Assembly: GCF_900963305.1 (NCBI RefSeq)
Contig: NC_042513.1
Span: forward strand, 2,728,001-2,792,000
Direction: 5' to 3'
From: Echeneis naucrates
Taxonomy: Eukaryota > Chordata > Actinopteri > Carangiformes > Echeneidae
DNA length: 64,000 nucleotides
How positions within the stretch are numbered: the first letter of the stretch is position 1; each line of letters begins with the position of its first letter. Below, in pieces: positions 1 to 14,675 of the stretch. Under the pieces are notes generated by a model, which did not search any database, was not told the origin of the DNA, and was given only the letters and a program-made list of their open reading frames with translations. The position numbers and the translations under genes are program-made.

Positions 1-483
1 CACTGCACACCCAGTCCATGGCCCACGATCCACAGTCTTGTCTGCCATTCTCTGAAGACAAATTGAAACACATGCAAGTTTTATTTCCATGTGGTGGACA
101 GACAATAGTGAAGCATTGCGTGTGTAACGTGCAGACAAAATGCTTAGAGTGAGGAGTCGAAGCGGGAGAAGCATCAGTGAGTGAAGTTGTTGAAATATAT
201 ACAATAACACAACTTATCACTTTTTAGTTTTTTTAATGTTCAATGTCACCAGCTGTGGGCCTATCTTTGGTTACTTGGCATTAATTTCTCCTGGATAAAG
301 AGTTTGGTCAGCAAAAGGCTCATGGGACACTGTGACTTGTAAAGGTCAATAAATTACCCTCTTCTCTGCTTTCTGGAGGCAGTTTGATTATGTTCAAAGA
401 TAAATGAGGATGATTCCCTTTCCCAATAAATGATTTTTTTAATTCACTATACGCATTTCCTGAATCTGTGTGAGTGGTGTGCC

Positions 484-485
<2 letters not shown>

Positions 486-514
<29 letters not shown>
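486..514. repeat. (TA)n microsatellite
   Basis: An uninterrupted run of TA dinucleotides, followed directly by a short CA-rich run up to about 540. It sits just before a SINE-like element, so it may have expanded from or next to that insertion. The short open frames crossing it, which read as Ile-Tyr runs, are artefacts of the repeat. Confidence 0.95.
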
Positions 515-518
<4 letters not shown>

Positions 519-534
519 CATATACACACACACA

Positions 535-875
535 GACACACTAGCGCTGTTGCTCCACAATTGTTGTGGGTTGTGGGTTCGGTTCCCAGCCTGGGGCCTT
601 TCTGTGTGGAGTTCACATGTTCTCCCAGTGCCTGTGTGGTTTTCCTCCAGGTACTCCAGTTTCCTCCCAACATCCAAAGACATCATGTTTGGGTTAATTG
701 GTGGCTCTAAATTGTTCGTAGGCCTGAGTTTGAGTGAGAGCGGTTGTTGGTCTCTGTCTGTCTCTGGGCTGGTGACATATCCAGGCCCAGACCCGGCCCT
801 CGACCAATGTAAGCTGGCATTGGCTCCAGCAGCCCCTGTTACCCAAAACAGATGAGCGGTAGAAGATGCTTAAAT
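535..875 (+). repeat. tRNA-derived SINE-like element, plus orientation
   Basis: The body carries the phrases typical of a widespread teleost repeat: GTGTGGAGTTCACATGTTCT, then TTTCCTCCAGGTACTCCAGT, then a section resembling GTTAATTGGTGGCTCTAAAT, and near the end GGCTCCAGCAGCCCC followed by GAGCGGTAGAAGATG. The start contains GGTTCGGTTCCCAG, which resembles a pol III B box. The same body occurs inverted at 3612-3927 and direct at 50533-51102. The exact RepBase family name is not claimed. Open frames inside it are not genes. Confidence 0.8.
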
Positions 876-2140
876 GAATGTATCAATGAGATAATATTTC
901 AGAATGGGGATCCGAGGAACCCAAGTACAATGGTCCCACCAGGGCACAGAAAGTATTTGATGATTATTTGATTAGTCAATCATCAGACAAATAATTGTCA
1001 GCAATTACGATTTTCGCAATTTTCTCTCACCATCAGTTCAATCTGTCTGAACTTGGTTTGTTTGTTGAAGCAAAAGGATACATTAAATGTAGCTTTGTGA
1101 TATGACATCAACAGATTTATATCTCACCAATAATTAAGACAAATGGTGATAAAAACATCTGTTACACAATTTCCGGCAACTTCTGACTTAAGTGATGAGG
1201 AAAACAAATAACAGCCAAAAATATTTTTATTCCTGGAGTTAAAAACCATGTTTGTCCTAGTGGTCCCTAGTTGTTGTGGCCTCACTCCACCTTATCCTTT
1301 TTCACCCCAACCTCCCTTTGAAACCCTCATTACATAAAAACATGTTTAATCTCAGTCCTCCCCTCCCCCAGTCTGGCCCCTAACTACTGTGCTCTGGATG
1401 AACCATTGAAGCCTGCTAGGTTTCTCTTGGTGTTGTCTCCATGCACCGGATGCACAGCGCTCTGCATGAAAAGAGCATCCTCTGAGCTGGATTATATGCA
1501 TGTCCTCATATTTCACTAATACACACTATGTCTTGTTACTGGGTCTACAGGAATCTCTTCAATTTAGCCAGTATGTAATTATATGCTATCCTATTTACCG
1601 GTACTCTAGAAGTATACTGTGAGATTAATTCACCAGCTGTATTAGGATTAAGTGATCATCAGGAGCTTAAAATATATCATTTTGCTTTTGCTCCCAAAAG
1701 ACAAACTCTAGTATTCCCTGGACAGCCTGTCTGTACAGGGGTGGGGAAAAAAATTCACACAATTTGCGCTCGCAAATTAGTGGTTTCACCCCTTTGTCAT
1801 GGTCTCACTCCTACTTGCCTTTAAGTTTGATAACTCGGGATATAAACTAAACAGATAACAGCTAGATAAGATCCAAAGTAAACTCAAAGACACCACCAGA
1901 TATGATTCATTTGCAGTCAACCACTAACTTTTAATTCAGTCATCAATGTGTAATGTCACATTTAGTCCAGAAAAATTCGTGTCAGATTCACATCCAACTC
2001 CATGTTCAAGCTGGTTATTTTGTCCAACCAGTCCAAAGCTCAAAAAATGTGCATTTATAATCACATACAATCAGAGAAAAGAATAATTTCATCACCTTTG
2101 AATTGCAATAAATTATTGAAATTTTTACTTAAAAAAGTAA
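876..2140. other. Gene-free stretch
   Basis: No open frame with protein-like composition, no splice-site chain and no recognisable repeat was seen. The sequence is A/T-rich with short homopolymers. It may be intergenic or lie in an intron of a gene that leaves the left edge. Confidence 0.5.
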
Positions 2141-2143
2141 TTA

Positions 2144-2184
<41 letters not shown>
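2144..2184. repeat. (ATT)n microsatellite
   Basis: About 13 ATT/TTA units in a row. It produces spurious poly-Leu and poly-Ile frames on the two strands. Confidence 0.95.
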
Positions 2185-2186
<2 letters not shown>

Positions 2187-2639
2187 ATAAAAAGATGGTA
2201 CCAAGAGTCACACTTCTGGGGCCATCTATGTCTACGCATACAAAGAAAGAGTTTTTGTCCATACTGGTTGCTACAGACCCACAAAGAAATATCCGTCTTA
2301 AAGCAAAAGTGTGATTTGACCAACAGGGCAAAATAACTCTGGTTTATAATAAGTGATAAGTGGCCACCATAGATCAGTAGTTTTGTTTGGTTTGTTTTCA
2401 GATCTTGGGATCATTACATGACATTGCCTGTGTGTTGGACACTGACAGACTGATAGTGAGGAACATGAACACACGGCGAGGATCAGTGTTTTGTAGCAGT
2501 GACGGTTCGTGCGGTCAAACCTCATGTAAAGCAGACAGAAGTGCCGTAAAACGTCGGCCAAACAAACTGTAGGAGTGTTTACCGACCAGCCCAGAGTAAC
2601 AACAGTCACCGAACTGTGGTAGCTGACTCAAACCGTGAA

Positions 2640-2830
2640 GAAAATCTTCGATAAAGTCGGAAAACACTTACCTCAAAACTTTATACTGTTCGCCGACTCT
2701 TCTTCCTGAGAGATCACACCCACTGACGTAGGAGCACTTCCTGGCCTATTGGCTGAGGAGAAACCAAAATGAATTCTGATTGGTTGAGATAATCAACTTG
2801 CCGACCGGGGAAGAAATTAAGACAGGAAGG
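2640..2830 (-). promoter_or_regulatory. Possible promoter and untranslated first exon of a minus-strand gene leaving the window
   Basis: Read on the minus strand, this stretch has two inverted CCAAT boxes (ATTGG at about 2749 and 2780), a TGACGTA CRE-like core near 2733 and, about 70 bases further on, a strong splice donor (GAG followed by GTAAGT, near 2667). CpG density is higher than in its flanks. This looks like a first exon whose gene would run leftwards past base 1. No coding exon was recognised between 1 and 2640, so the gene is unidentified and the call is an inference. Confidence 0.35.
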
Positions 2831-3611
2831 ATTTTTTTTTTGTACTGTATACTCTTGTATACAGGGCAAATCCCTTTTTATCAATAATCTTTGACATTTC
2901 TTGACTATAGCATTATTAAAAGGCTAAAACTGATCAGTGAAGTCACTCAGGCGGAAACACTGATTGATCAAATAAATTTTTTTTTTCAACGAATTCAAAT
3001 AAGAACACTGCTAACAACCTCAGAAATGTAAAAGATTTCAATAAATCCCATCATTTACCTCCAAAGGAAAACATTTTAAGAAATTTGCAATGAATCAAAT
3101 AAAGTTGAGGCAAACATCACAGTGAACCAATCACAACTGAGCCACTCTTGGCCAAAAGATTAAGCATTGACAGTCCATGTGACAACTAATTACCCAAATT
3201 TACATGGAAACTTTCGGTACCAGTGCTGTAGTAAGAAGTCAATTAGCTAATTTAAAGAAAATTTTGATAGTTGAATTACTTATTTAAATAATATCTTAGC
3301 CAAGAATCTAGGAATTTGTTGACTTCAACCTGTCAGATCCAATGGTTGTTTTTCTTTGGGTATGAACTGTTGATCAAACACTGTTAAAGTGAAAATAATT
3401 ATTAGTTACAATACTAGTGACTGCATTTCATTATGCATTCTTTCTAGGCAATCATTAAGGAATAGCAGATGCTATTTTGCATGACAAAATACCAGATTAA
3501 TTTTGTCTTGAGAGTTATTTTGAAGGTTTGGCCTAATGCTCATACATTCAAAGAAGAGTACGTGCTCCCTTTTCTCACAAGACAAGAATAAACACTTTCA
3601 TCACTGCTCAT

Positions 3612-3927
3612 TAATTCATTTTCTACTGCTTATCTGTTTCTGGGTCACCGGGGCAGCAGAAGGAGGCCCCAGCTCACATTGAGCATGGGCAGGGTTCACC
3701 CTGGACAGGTCACGAGACCATCACAGGACCAACACACAGAGACAGACAGAGACCAACAACCACTCACACCTACAGACAATTTAGAGTCACCAGTTAACCT
3801 AAACATGCATATCCTTGGATGGTGGGAGGAAACTCTGTGCAGAAAGGCCCTGGGCATGGGAACCGAACCCGCAACCTTCTTGTTGTGGGGTAACAGCGCT
3901 AACCAGTATGCTGCCCTGTTGCCCACC
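3612..3927 (-). repeat. tRNA-derived SINE-like element, minus orientation
   Basis: Same family as the copy at 535-875 but inverted. It starts with the tail TTCTACTGCTTATCTGTTTC and ends with the tRNA-like head around GAACCGAACCCGCAACC (B-box-like). It contains the diagnostic middle section ACAATTTAGAGTCACCAGTT. It lies downstream of ogfod1 and is not expected to affect its coding part. Confidence 0.8.
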
Positions 3928-4272
3928 ACGGATCATGTTGAGTTCAAATTCTTAGAAGTTAAATTTCTAAGTAATTTAATTAAATAAATAAATAAATGTA
4001 AAAAATCCAGGACATGAATCAGACTGTTTCACTGTTTGAGTAAACTGAATTGGGAAGTCTGTCTCACCTCTTGCACACTAGTGTCAACTGCCCTAACAGC
4101 AGAGACAATTTAAGTCTTTAAAAATCTAAAATTTTCCCTTAGAATGAAATGAATGCACACTAAACGAGTGACATATGATCCACCAGAAATACCTAGGACG
4201 ATGAATTTCATTTCATCACATAAAGAAGAGTAAATACAGATGCCAGGAAACCCACATGACAGATATGTATAT

Positions 4273-7200
4273 TTATTCATAATATACAAAACAAAAGTCA
4301 TAAAATGTTCTGCAGGTTGAGCTGCCAGAAGAATCAGAGCAGCTTTTATGGTTGACATGTTTGACAAATTTGAGGGTTTCTTTGTCTCTGTAGATGAGAG
4401 CGAGGGAGTTGTCCTCTGGATACACTGTCAAGAGCTAAAAAGAAGACAGTGATAAATTCTGTTTCTCACAAAGAACTGCACTTCATACTCTGATTAGTAC
4501 TCACCTCCTCATCCTCTTCAGTAGCAATATAACATGTGAAGCCCCCATACTCTGATTGCCAGTCTATGAAACAATTTCATACAACATTGACACTTTGCTC
4601 TTATGTGCATGTGTGTGTCATTGTGTGTGAATTTTTTTTTCACCTGCACAGCCAAATGGTAAAACAAGATCCAGGGCATACTCTGCCCGCGCTGCCTCTC
4701 CATCGTGCAACAGAGTGTAACTACCATGAGACCATCGACGTAGTTCACCACAACATACAGGCGTACTCAGCTCTAAAGAAAGTAAACAGGTTAAGATTTG
4801 TAAACATGGCTGGGAAAAAAAAAATGTCAGTGAAACAAACCTTTGTCACTGCTTGCATTTGCTGATGGGGATTTGGTCGAAGACCCTGTGGCTTCTCCAT
4901 CCCCTGTGTTCTCGTGTTTCTTCTTTTTCCCATCTTCATTGTCTTCGTCATCATCAGCTGGACACAGAAAGTGCAATCGAAGGCCAGTGAAGTTGGAAAG
5001 AAGCAGGAAGAATGCCTCTGATCGAAGCAGCTCCCAGCATACGCTTACACACTCAGGTAAAGTGGCCGGAGAAGCCACTTCATAGCACCTGAATGGACAA
5101 AGTCAAGTCTTAAAAACATGCTATACAACACGAAATAGAAAATAAAAAAAAAAAACAAGACTAAATGTTTATAAGGCACATGAAATGTGAAATATAAAAT
5201 ACCTCTTATCAGGTGGACCTCTCTTCATCCACTGAATCTGAGCGTGTCTCAGAGCTTCACTCACCTCCTTAAACTTCTCCTCCTGCAGACAAAAACAAAT
5301 GGTAACAACAACTTGTGGAAAAGTTGACGCAGAGGGAAAAAGATCTTACTTTGAGAAATTTTTTGAGCTGAATTTCAGAGCTGTCTTCAAACTCCTCCTG
5401 GATCTGTTCTTGATAGGAGATGTCCAAATATATTGGATTAACCCATTCCAGCAGCAGCGTCTCCTGTCATGGACACATAAAACAATCAACAATGTAAGGC
5501 TTCTATCTCAGAACTGGTCTTACAGTTTAGAGTACTTTTGACGAAAATCTTTAAAATTGCACTACATTGTTTTCACATATATCCGATTTTGTTGAGATAA
5601 AAAACAACAACAAAGATACAGCATGATAAAAAAAATAAAACGATGTTGAACTGTATTACCTTAGCCTATGCAAAGCTAAAAACTCTCCCCCTGTTTCCAG
5701 CCTTTATGCTAAGCTAACTTACTGCTGGTATCAGCTTCATTCAATTATCATCCAGAATGAGAATGCTATCTATCTTCTCTGCTAAGTTTAACAAGAAAGC
5801 AAGTGAATATGCTCAAAATATAAAGCTCTATGTCTAAAATGTCAACAACCCACATCTCGTGGTAAGTGTGGACTCCTTGGGACAGGGGGCTCTGTATGTC
5901 GAGGAGGGCGTTCCAGAGAGGGTCCATGAAACCAGCCACTCACGGACAGACGACACTTATCCTGTGACAAAACTTCTGACACCTGAAAAACCATAACACA
6001 CGCAGATTAACAATTACAGTTTCTTCTGAGGTAAAGCAGCGAATTAAATTGTTTCCACTGTTTTTTTCCACAGTGATAGAAGACCAATTTACCAAGAGCA
6101 ATTTAAAACGTTCATTTCTTTAGATATTTTCCACAGTTTGGTCACTGTTTTCTGGAACTATAAAACAATCAGTTCAATCAGGTCATATTTACTTATAACT
6201 TAACATTCCCTCAGCAGAAAATGGACGAATGGATGCATTCAAAAATAATTAACCTGTTTTGTGAGGTGAGGGGAAAATAACTTTGGGATCATCAGGCCAG
6301 GATTTTCCATCTCTTAATAGGACAATACAGAAAAGGCCTTTGAGTAAACTTAAATCAGTGAGTCTTATGACCTTAAGAGCTGCAGATAGCCTGACTCTAA
6401 AGTACAGAAGATTCTTACTTGGTGAAATGACACTGGAGAAACTTCAAAGAGGACGAATGTGTTCCAAGAAGGGACGAGTGACTTCACTATACTCTGTGGC
6501 TGGAAATGATCTGATGACAAAGATGAGAAACATGCAAGTCTCAATGCAAACAATGCATACGCAAACTGGAATACTCACCATCTGTTGTGTAAAGATCTAG
6601 GGTTCCTCCATCACTGCTTTGCCATGGAGGCACAAGATACAGAATGAAAGCCACACGTCTTCCCTCTAACTCATCATCATGACACAAAAGAATATCTGCA
6701 CAAATGACAGGATGAGATATGCTTTAAAAAAGGCAGTAGATTACAATCATCAAAAGAAATAAAAACTATTCTGGATGACCTGATGATAAAAGTGTTTTGA
6801 CACCAAGCTCACCTGTGTGTTCATATCTTGCACAAGAAATATCCACTGTGGGATCCAGTTCAACATCCAACACATCACTGAGCCAAGAACGGAAACGGCC
6901 AAACAGAGCCGCCCTGAAAACAGTGATGGAGAAAAATATATACTGTGAAATATTCAGTGAAATTCTGTATTGTCTTGTACATAAACCTGAATCTTTAGCA
7001 CAGTATTTTCGATTCTTCACCAGACAGACACATTGTTAAGCAGCCCAAAAGCCTTGTGTGACATTTTGTTGTGACATAAATAATAGATGATGACAATAGG
7101 AGGCCGTTACTGTGCATTTAATTATTGTGTGAATCCTCCTGGGCTTTATGTCTCCAGCAGGTTTGTTGTCATGCAATCACAAATAAGTAGGAAGAAATTA

Positions 7201-9170
7201 CACATTGCAGTGTCCCCACTGTGACCACAGCTTGTTCTATTCACCATTCTATTCTTTTCACCATTATACTATATATAGACTGTGTAAATTAAGAAAAGGT
7301 TTGTACAATCTGATATGTGGGGAATTTGTGACTCTAAAAGGTGTTTACAGGTGCACATGCTCCATAATTACTAACAGATTTGTTTTGTTTTCTTTAAAAG
7401 CCTCAAGTAGTAATGACTTGTTTCCTTTTTGTTCAGTAACAAATTCAGAAACTTGAGTCACTTGACACAAGATGATCTTTCCTCTCAAAGGAGGGTTTCC
7501 TTGACTATGTTATGCTGTCAAGTAATTGACAGCAGCAGATTAAAGCTTCCATCATGTTTACTGTAAATTGCAAAAGTTAATTCTAACTGAGGTTCATCAA
7601 CTCCAAATTAAGAAATTATACTTATAATTATGAGACAGATAAACTCTGGCTCCACCTAGTGGAGATTATTCATACACCTCAAAAAGTTTCTAAGGATCTG
7701 GCTCCTTCATGTAAAAATGTGATGGGCTTGCAATTAGAACTGCAGTGGCAAAAATTAACTACCTCGCAAATCACCAAAACAGTGAATATTCCAGCTACAC
7801 CTTTGTAAATAGCTATGCACCTAATAACTTTAACACAACAAGTGGGGCTTTGTCTCACCTCAATCCTGTGATGTGTGGGTCTGTTCTCTTCTTCAAGTCA
7901 TCTGACTGGGAGGAAACATTAACAAGGTCAAAGTGAAACATCTGATAGCACAAACCCACTGGAATAAATGAGTGAGAGACCAGTTTGAGGGTCACCTGTT
8001 TAAATTTGTAGAGATCGTTTGATTTCTCGTGGAAGTTGAGCCCCAACAGTTCTCTTTGCAGGTTTTCTACAAAGGTCTCTTTGCTGAGGAAGTTCTTGAT
8101 AATGCAGTGAGGGAAAGGGTGGCAGTCCAACTCCAGATCCCCTGCAAAGAAATATTAGGAAAACATGTTCAACTGCGCTCTTTCACACATCACAATGGCT
8201 TAACAAAATTAGGTAGCATTAGTTTTTAACCAATAACAATCCATTGATTTTTTTTTTTTTTACTGAATAAATAAATCTGATATACTGACTAATGTGGTTC
8301 TACAGCTAATGCATAAACTTGTCAGCCAGCAAAAAAAAAAAAAAAAAAAGAAAAAAGATACCTCAAACAAATAAAAAGTGTTATCAGCCAACATATTCAC
8401 ATTGGTCCGACTGTGATCACCTCTACTGGCTCAGAGCTGGTACAAAACCAGTCTTTGGTCAAAGTGTGAGAGGAAACCGAAAATGATATGTTTACCTTAA
8501 AAAATACTAAGAAAAGTGGATCCCATAAGAAAAACCATGTAGAAAATATCAGAGGTTACAGTAAATTTACAGGACAGTTTCAGGGGCTGCGATTCCATAA
8601 TGCTGTTTGATGGTAAGAAAAGTAGAGAAAAATATCATCAAATATCAGAATCACCTTATTGATCATCGGGAGGAAATTGTTTGTCTCGAAGGTTCTCCCA
8701 ACAGAACATTCAGGACAGAAGTGAAATATGTACATTATTAAATGTGGAAACGTAGGGAAATGTGTACCTGTGGAAAAGCGTAGAAAAGTATTTAACTAAA
8801 ACAACAATAAATAAAATAAATATAGTTACGCGCAGCCGTGTATGCAGCTACAAGTGTGTACACCCGAAATAATGGAAATAGCGCACTTTGAGTCCAGTTT
8901 GTGAAGAAGAAGAAGACTAAACAGTTTTGTCAGATAATGTTTGATTTACTGTGTGTTCATTTAAGAGCAGGGGGCCTGAGATTTTGTTTACTTGTGTCCA
9001 GCCTCACCCAGGCTACAGCGGCTCCTCCGGCTCCACGCTTCCTTCAGCTCACTCTTAACCTGCTCGTCCTCAATGACAGAGCTAAACTCAGCCGTTTCTT
9101 CGCGCTTCTTCTGCTTCTTCTTCTTCGTGTCAGTTTTCCCGCCCTCGTTCTGTCGTCGCTTGGAAGCCAT
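4273..9170 (-). CDS. ogfod1: OGFOD1, 2-oxoglutarate/Fe(II) prolyl 3-hydroxylase
   Basis: Thirteen exons (minus, in order): 9008-9170, 7996-8141, 7859-7905, 6813-6913, 6579-6695, 6419-6510, 5854-5982, 5350-5463, 5203-5282, 4841-5088, 4644-4772, 4505-4563, 4273-4434. They give about 528 residues (human 542). The family is known to hydroxylate a proline of ribosomal protein uS12 (RPS23) and affects translation and stress granules. The N-terminus is a Lys-rich nuclear-signal-like stretch. The double-stranded beta-helix carries the iron ligands CHDDELEG (His and Asp) and, after [11 protein letters not shown], the distal His. The Arg that binds 2-oxoglutarate is expected in [12 protein letters not shown]. 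The C-terminal half repeats the fold without the metal site and is split by an acidic Lys/Glu linker in exon 10. The product ends FCFVYYE, as in relatives. All junctions are GT-AG. The start is the first ATG of a GC-richer first exon. Confidence 0.95.
8260..8355. repeat. Poly(T) and poly(A) tracts in ogfod1 intron 1
   Basis: Homopolymer runs at about 8249-8262 and 8331-8349 within the first ogfod1 intron. They are probably remnants of short retroposed tails or slippage products. No element body was recognised beside them. Confidence 0.7.
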
Positions 9171-9643
9171 GGTGGAAATTATTCGGTGTTTACAGAGCTT
9201 TAACAGTTTTAAAGCGGTTTAACAACGTGCAGACAGAAAACATGTATGTGTATGAAACGGCCCAGGTGTCGCGGACAGATGACGTTATGAAAATTTATCG
9301 AGGTCTGCCCCGAGTACAGACTGTCAGGCAACTTCGAAAACCGGACAAGACTAATACTACAGCTGTAGTTTTGAGCAGATATGAAGGAGGAGAATCCGCG
9401 ATTTACAAGATTTACAACATGTTTTTCTTCAGTCGTATATTAAGGTTAAATGAACAGATAGGAGAATCAACAAAATCGATCGAACTGTCCAATTTTTTAG
9501 GGGTAGAACAGCTATCCAACATTTTTCTCCTTTGTATGTTTAATTCCTATTAGTTAACTTATTTAGCTCTCACAAATGTAGGTTATGGGAACCAAAAAAT
9601 ATGACTTTTGGGATCTTTTACTGTTTTTCTTGAAAAGTTGTTT

Positions 9644-9696
9644 CTGTTTCACATTACAATATTGGCAAAATACGCCAATATTGTAATGTGAAACAG
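9644..9696. repeat. Perfect inverted repeat (23-bp arms, 7-base loop)
   Basis: The left arm (9644-9666) begins CTGTTTCACATTACAATA and ends TTGGC. The right arm (9674-9696) is its exact reverse complement. The loop at 9667-9673 is AAAATAC. It lies in the ogfod1-nudt21 interval, upstream of the ogfod1 start and downstream of the nudt21 stop. It could be a hairpin in a long nudt21 3' UTR, a MITE remnant or a small-RNA precursor. Confidence 0.9.
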
Positions 9697-9794
9697 GAGG
9701 TTAGAATAATTTGTCCCCATCTGATTTGACCTTACATATGCACATGGTATTAAGCATAGTAATGTAGCTTAGTGTGTGCTGGGACCATTGTAGC

Positions 9795-9842
9795 ACCTTA
9801 CCACCCTGAACAGGGTAAGTGGTTTAGAGAAAGGATGGATAT
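9795..9842 (+). repeat. SINE-like 3' tail fragment
   Basis: The phrase CCACCCTGAACAGGGTAAGT, followed by GGTTTAGAGAAAGGATGG, matches the 3' tail of the SINE-like repeat seen at 535-875. The body is absent, so this is a decayed or 5'-truncated copy. Confidence 0.55.
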
Positions 9843-10844
9843 TGTACCATTCAGGTTACAATCAGACGGGGAGCGATCACTCAAATTTATTAAGGTGAAT
9901 GAACTTTGTGTCTCAGGGTCAGCAGATAGGTTGTTGCTTCACTGTAACACAATTGTACCAGAGCTTTTTCATTCCTCATGTACAGCACAAACAAATAATG
10001 CATCTTTCTAAAGTCACCATGAATGTTGAATTTTGTGTTGCAGTAAAAGACTATTACAACTCAGGTCATGTAACCGTTGATTCATAGAAGCAATGGCCAT
10101 TGCTCTTACTAAACACCTCAAAATTGCAGCAATAATTCAGATTCACAATTTTTTTATCTTATCTGTTAACATTTTAGGGCCATGAGCTTCAGATTGAGAT
10201 ATTGATTTTAACATTCACCTAACTATAATGTTTGATCACTGTGACCGCTCCTCTGCTGTATATATCTTTATTTAGCATTTGTCCTTCATGAGCAATTTTG
10301 TGCTTTCCTCTTAAACTATAATTTCATGATATTTAACCCCCCCCCCTCCCCAAATGTTTTAATCACTTCCCTGAGTGCTATTTGTTATTATATTTTGAAA
10401 TTTAGTAAGAGCCAGTCCCTTTTTGTAAAAACACACACAAAGGACCACTTTATTAAAAAACAAAACCTCACACAATTAGCACTGATACAGGTTAAGACAA
10501 TAGGAAACTTACATTGTAGTTTGTTTAATCAAACACTGGCCTCCTCTGAGACAACATAAAATCGGATCCTGATCACACTGGAAAATGGAACTTGCACACT
10601 ACAAAAACGAGCAGTTTCTGAAGACAGATTAAAAAAAAAGAAAAAAAAAGAAAGGAAAGACACTTGACAATTCATGTTTTTCTAATAACAGTATAAACCC
10701 CTCTTGTGTATTCTCAATTTACCTAACATGACAAGTTTTTCTTTTGTGAATGTTAAGCCAGAAAGTAGTCCTTTTCTCATCTTCAGCCTTAACCTGGACT
10801 GCACTCACAGAGACAGCCAGACTCTTGTTAACACGGGCCACGGG
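9843..10844 (-). other. nudt21-ogfod1 interval, probably nudt21 3' UTR
   Basis: No coding exon was seen. The region lies directly after the nudt21 stop on the minus strand. It contains TTTATT motifs (AATAAA on the minus strand), for example near 10266, that could end the transcript. A C-run is present near 10337. The assignment as 3' UTR is inferred from position. Confidence 0.45.
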
Positions 10845-13191
<2,347 letters not shown>

Positions 13192-13440
13192 GTCTAACGG
13201 GAGCACGACGACACTGAACCTGCCGGGAAAGGTGCTTCAGAGGGAGGTGAGTTTATGACTCGCTGGATGATCGAAGAAAGGAGGGCAACAAATCCCTCTG
13301 TGATTCGGCGGACAATTCACAACAGTTTCTGTTCCGTCCGTTCCCTTCGGTCGGTCCTCCTCTTCCGGGTGAAGGGTATTTCGGGAAGTGTTCCCACTTG
13401 GTGCAGCGACACCTGCTGGTTCGGATGAGGGAAAAAAACT
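13192..13440 (-). promoter_or_regulatory. nudt21 promoter and 5' UTR region
   Basis: A CpG-rich stretch directly upstream of the nudt21 ATG, with GC-rich segments and an ETS-like CTTCCGG near 13362. It is typical of a housekeeping promoter. The transcription start cannot be fixed from sequence alone. Confidence 0.55.
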
Positions 13441-14675
13441 GAACACATTTAAGCAACAAAAAATACACACACTGACGGTGTTTTCTGTTTGTTGCAAGAT
13501 TGAACTATCTCTAAGTGATGGTCACATTGACATGTACTTTCTATCGAGCAAAAGAGCTCCGCGAATGAGTGACTTGAAGCTTTTCTATGGACTGCAGACC
13601 ATAGCATGGGAACACTGCATCCACATAAAAAAAGCTTTAATTTCGTGAATTTTACTTCTATGTTGTATCCACAGCGATCCCCTACAAAAAACGTTTTCTG
13701 TAGTTCCCTTCCTGCAGACATTTTATTGCTACCTGCTTGAATACCTAATATATTAAAAACTGTTTTCCGTCACCATTGGCTTTTACTTACAGTGTGTGTA
13801 ATATTTAGAGGTAGTGTTGTTATAAATTTTACTCTAGTAGACATTTGTATAAAATTTTGTAAAAATGGACCCAAAATATTTTCTCCAATTTGCAGCAAGG
13901 GAAATATGCATTGTTCCTATAGGTATAATAAGCATTGACAACTGTGCAAATAAGATCGAGCCCAATGGGCGAGTTGGTGAACTGAGTAAATCAATGGAAA
14001 AAGGGAACACTCTCACAATATTTTGTTGTAGGAAGGATACTTTATATTTATGGTTCCTCCTAGCCTGAATTTGTTGATTTTCAACCTTGATGCTGAGAGC
14101 TTTCAACAAACTCTCTCAGTAGATTGAGTCCAATTATTCTATTCAAATTGGACACTACCTTAAACCAACCTATCTCCATGACAACTGAAGAACAAAACAC
14201 ATCAAGTAACAATGAATTACACATCCAAAAAGAGGGAAAGACTCGGGTCAATTCAATATTCCAGATATTTAATAGTAATATCTATGTCTTTTGTCCATCT
14301 ATTGTAAACATGGTGTCATTTACCACAGTAGTTTTTTATGGTACATAATCATACGTGCAATGCAAAAAAGTCAAACATAAGTTTAAAAAAAAAAAAAAGA
14401 GAGACAAAGACACTGCTGGATTTGTTGATTAAATCACACCAAGGGGATCTCAGTTCTTTGGTCCAGTGGCCCACATTTTGTGGTGTGCTGCTGTAATGTG
14501 GTTGTCCCTGTAGGAAGTGTCATGGATCGTTCCCCCTTTCCCCTTTACTGTGGACTCTCCTGCCCCTGTCACAGTAGTTGGTCCCGTATTAGCGTTTATT
14601 TAAATTCTCCTGTCACTTCTCACTCACTGACTTAGTTTCTTGTTCTTGACCCTCTACCATACCTTCATTGCTGCA
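13441..14675. other. Intergenic stretch, partly 3' UTR of the CARMIL2-like gene
   Basis: No coding exon was recognised. The right-hand part (about 14340-14675) follows the stop of the minus-strand CARMIL2-like gene and probably contains its 3' UTR. A poly(A) run lies at about 14383-14398. Confidence 0.4.

Noticed and set aside
430-855. Open frame of 141 residues
   Set aside because: Runs through a TA microsatellite and a SINE-like element; not protein-coding.
2141-2323. Minus-strand frame ending in poly-Ile
   Set aside because: Product of the (ATT)n microsatellite.
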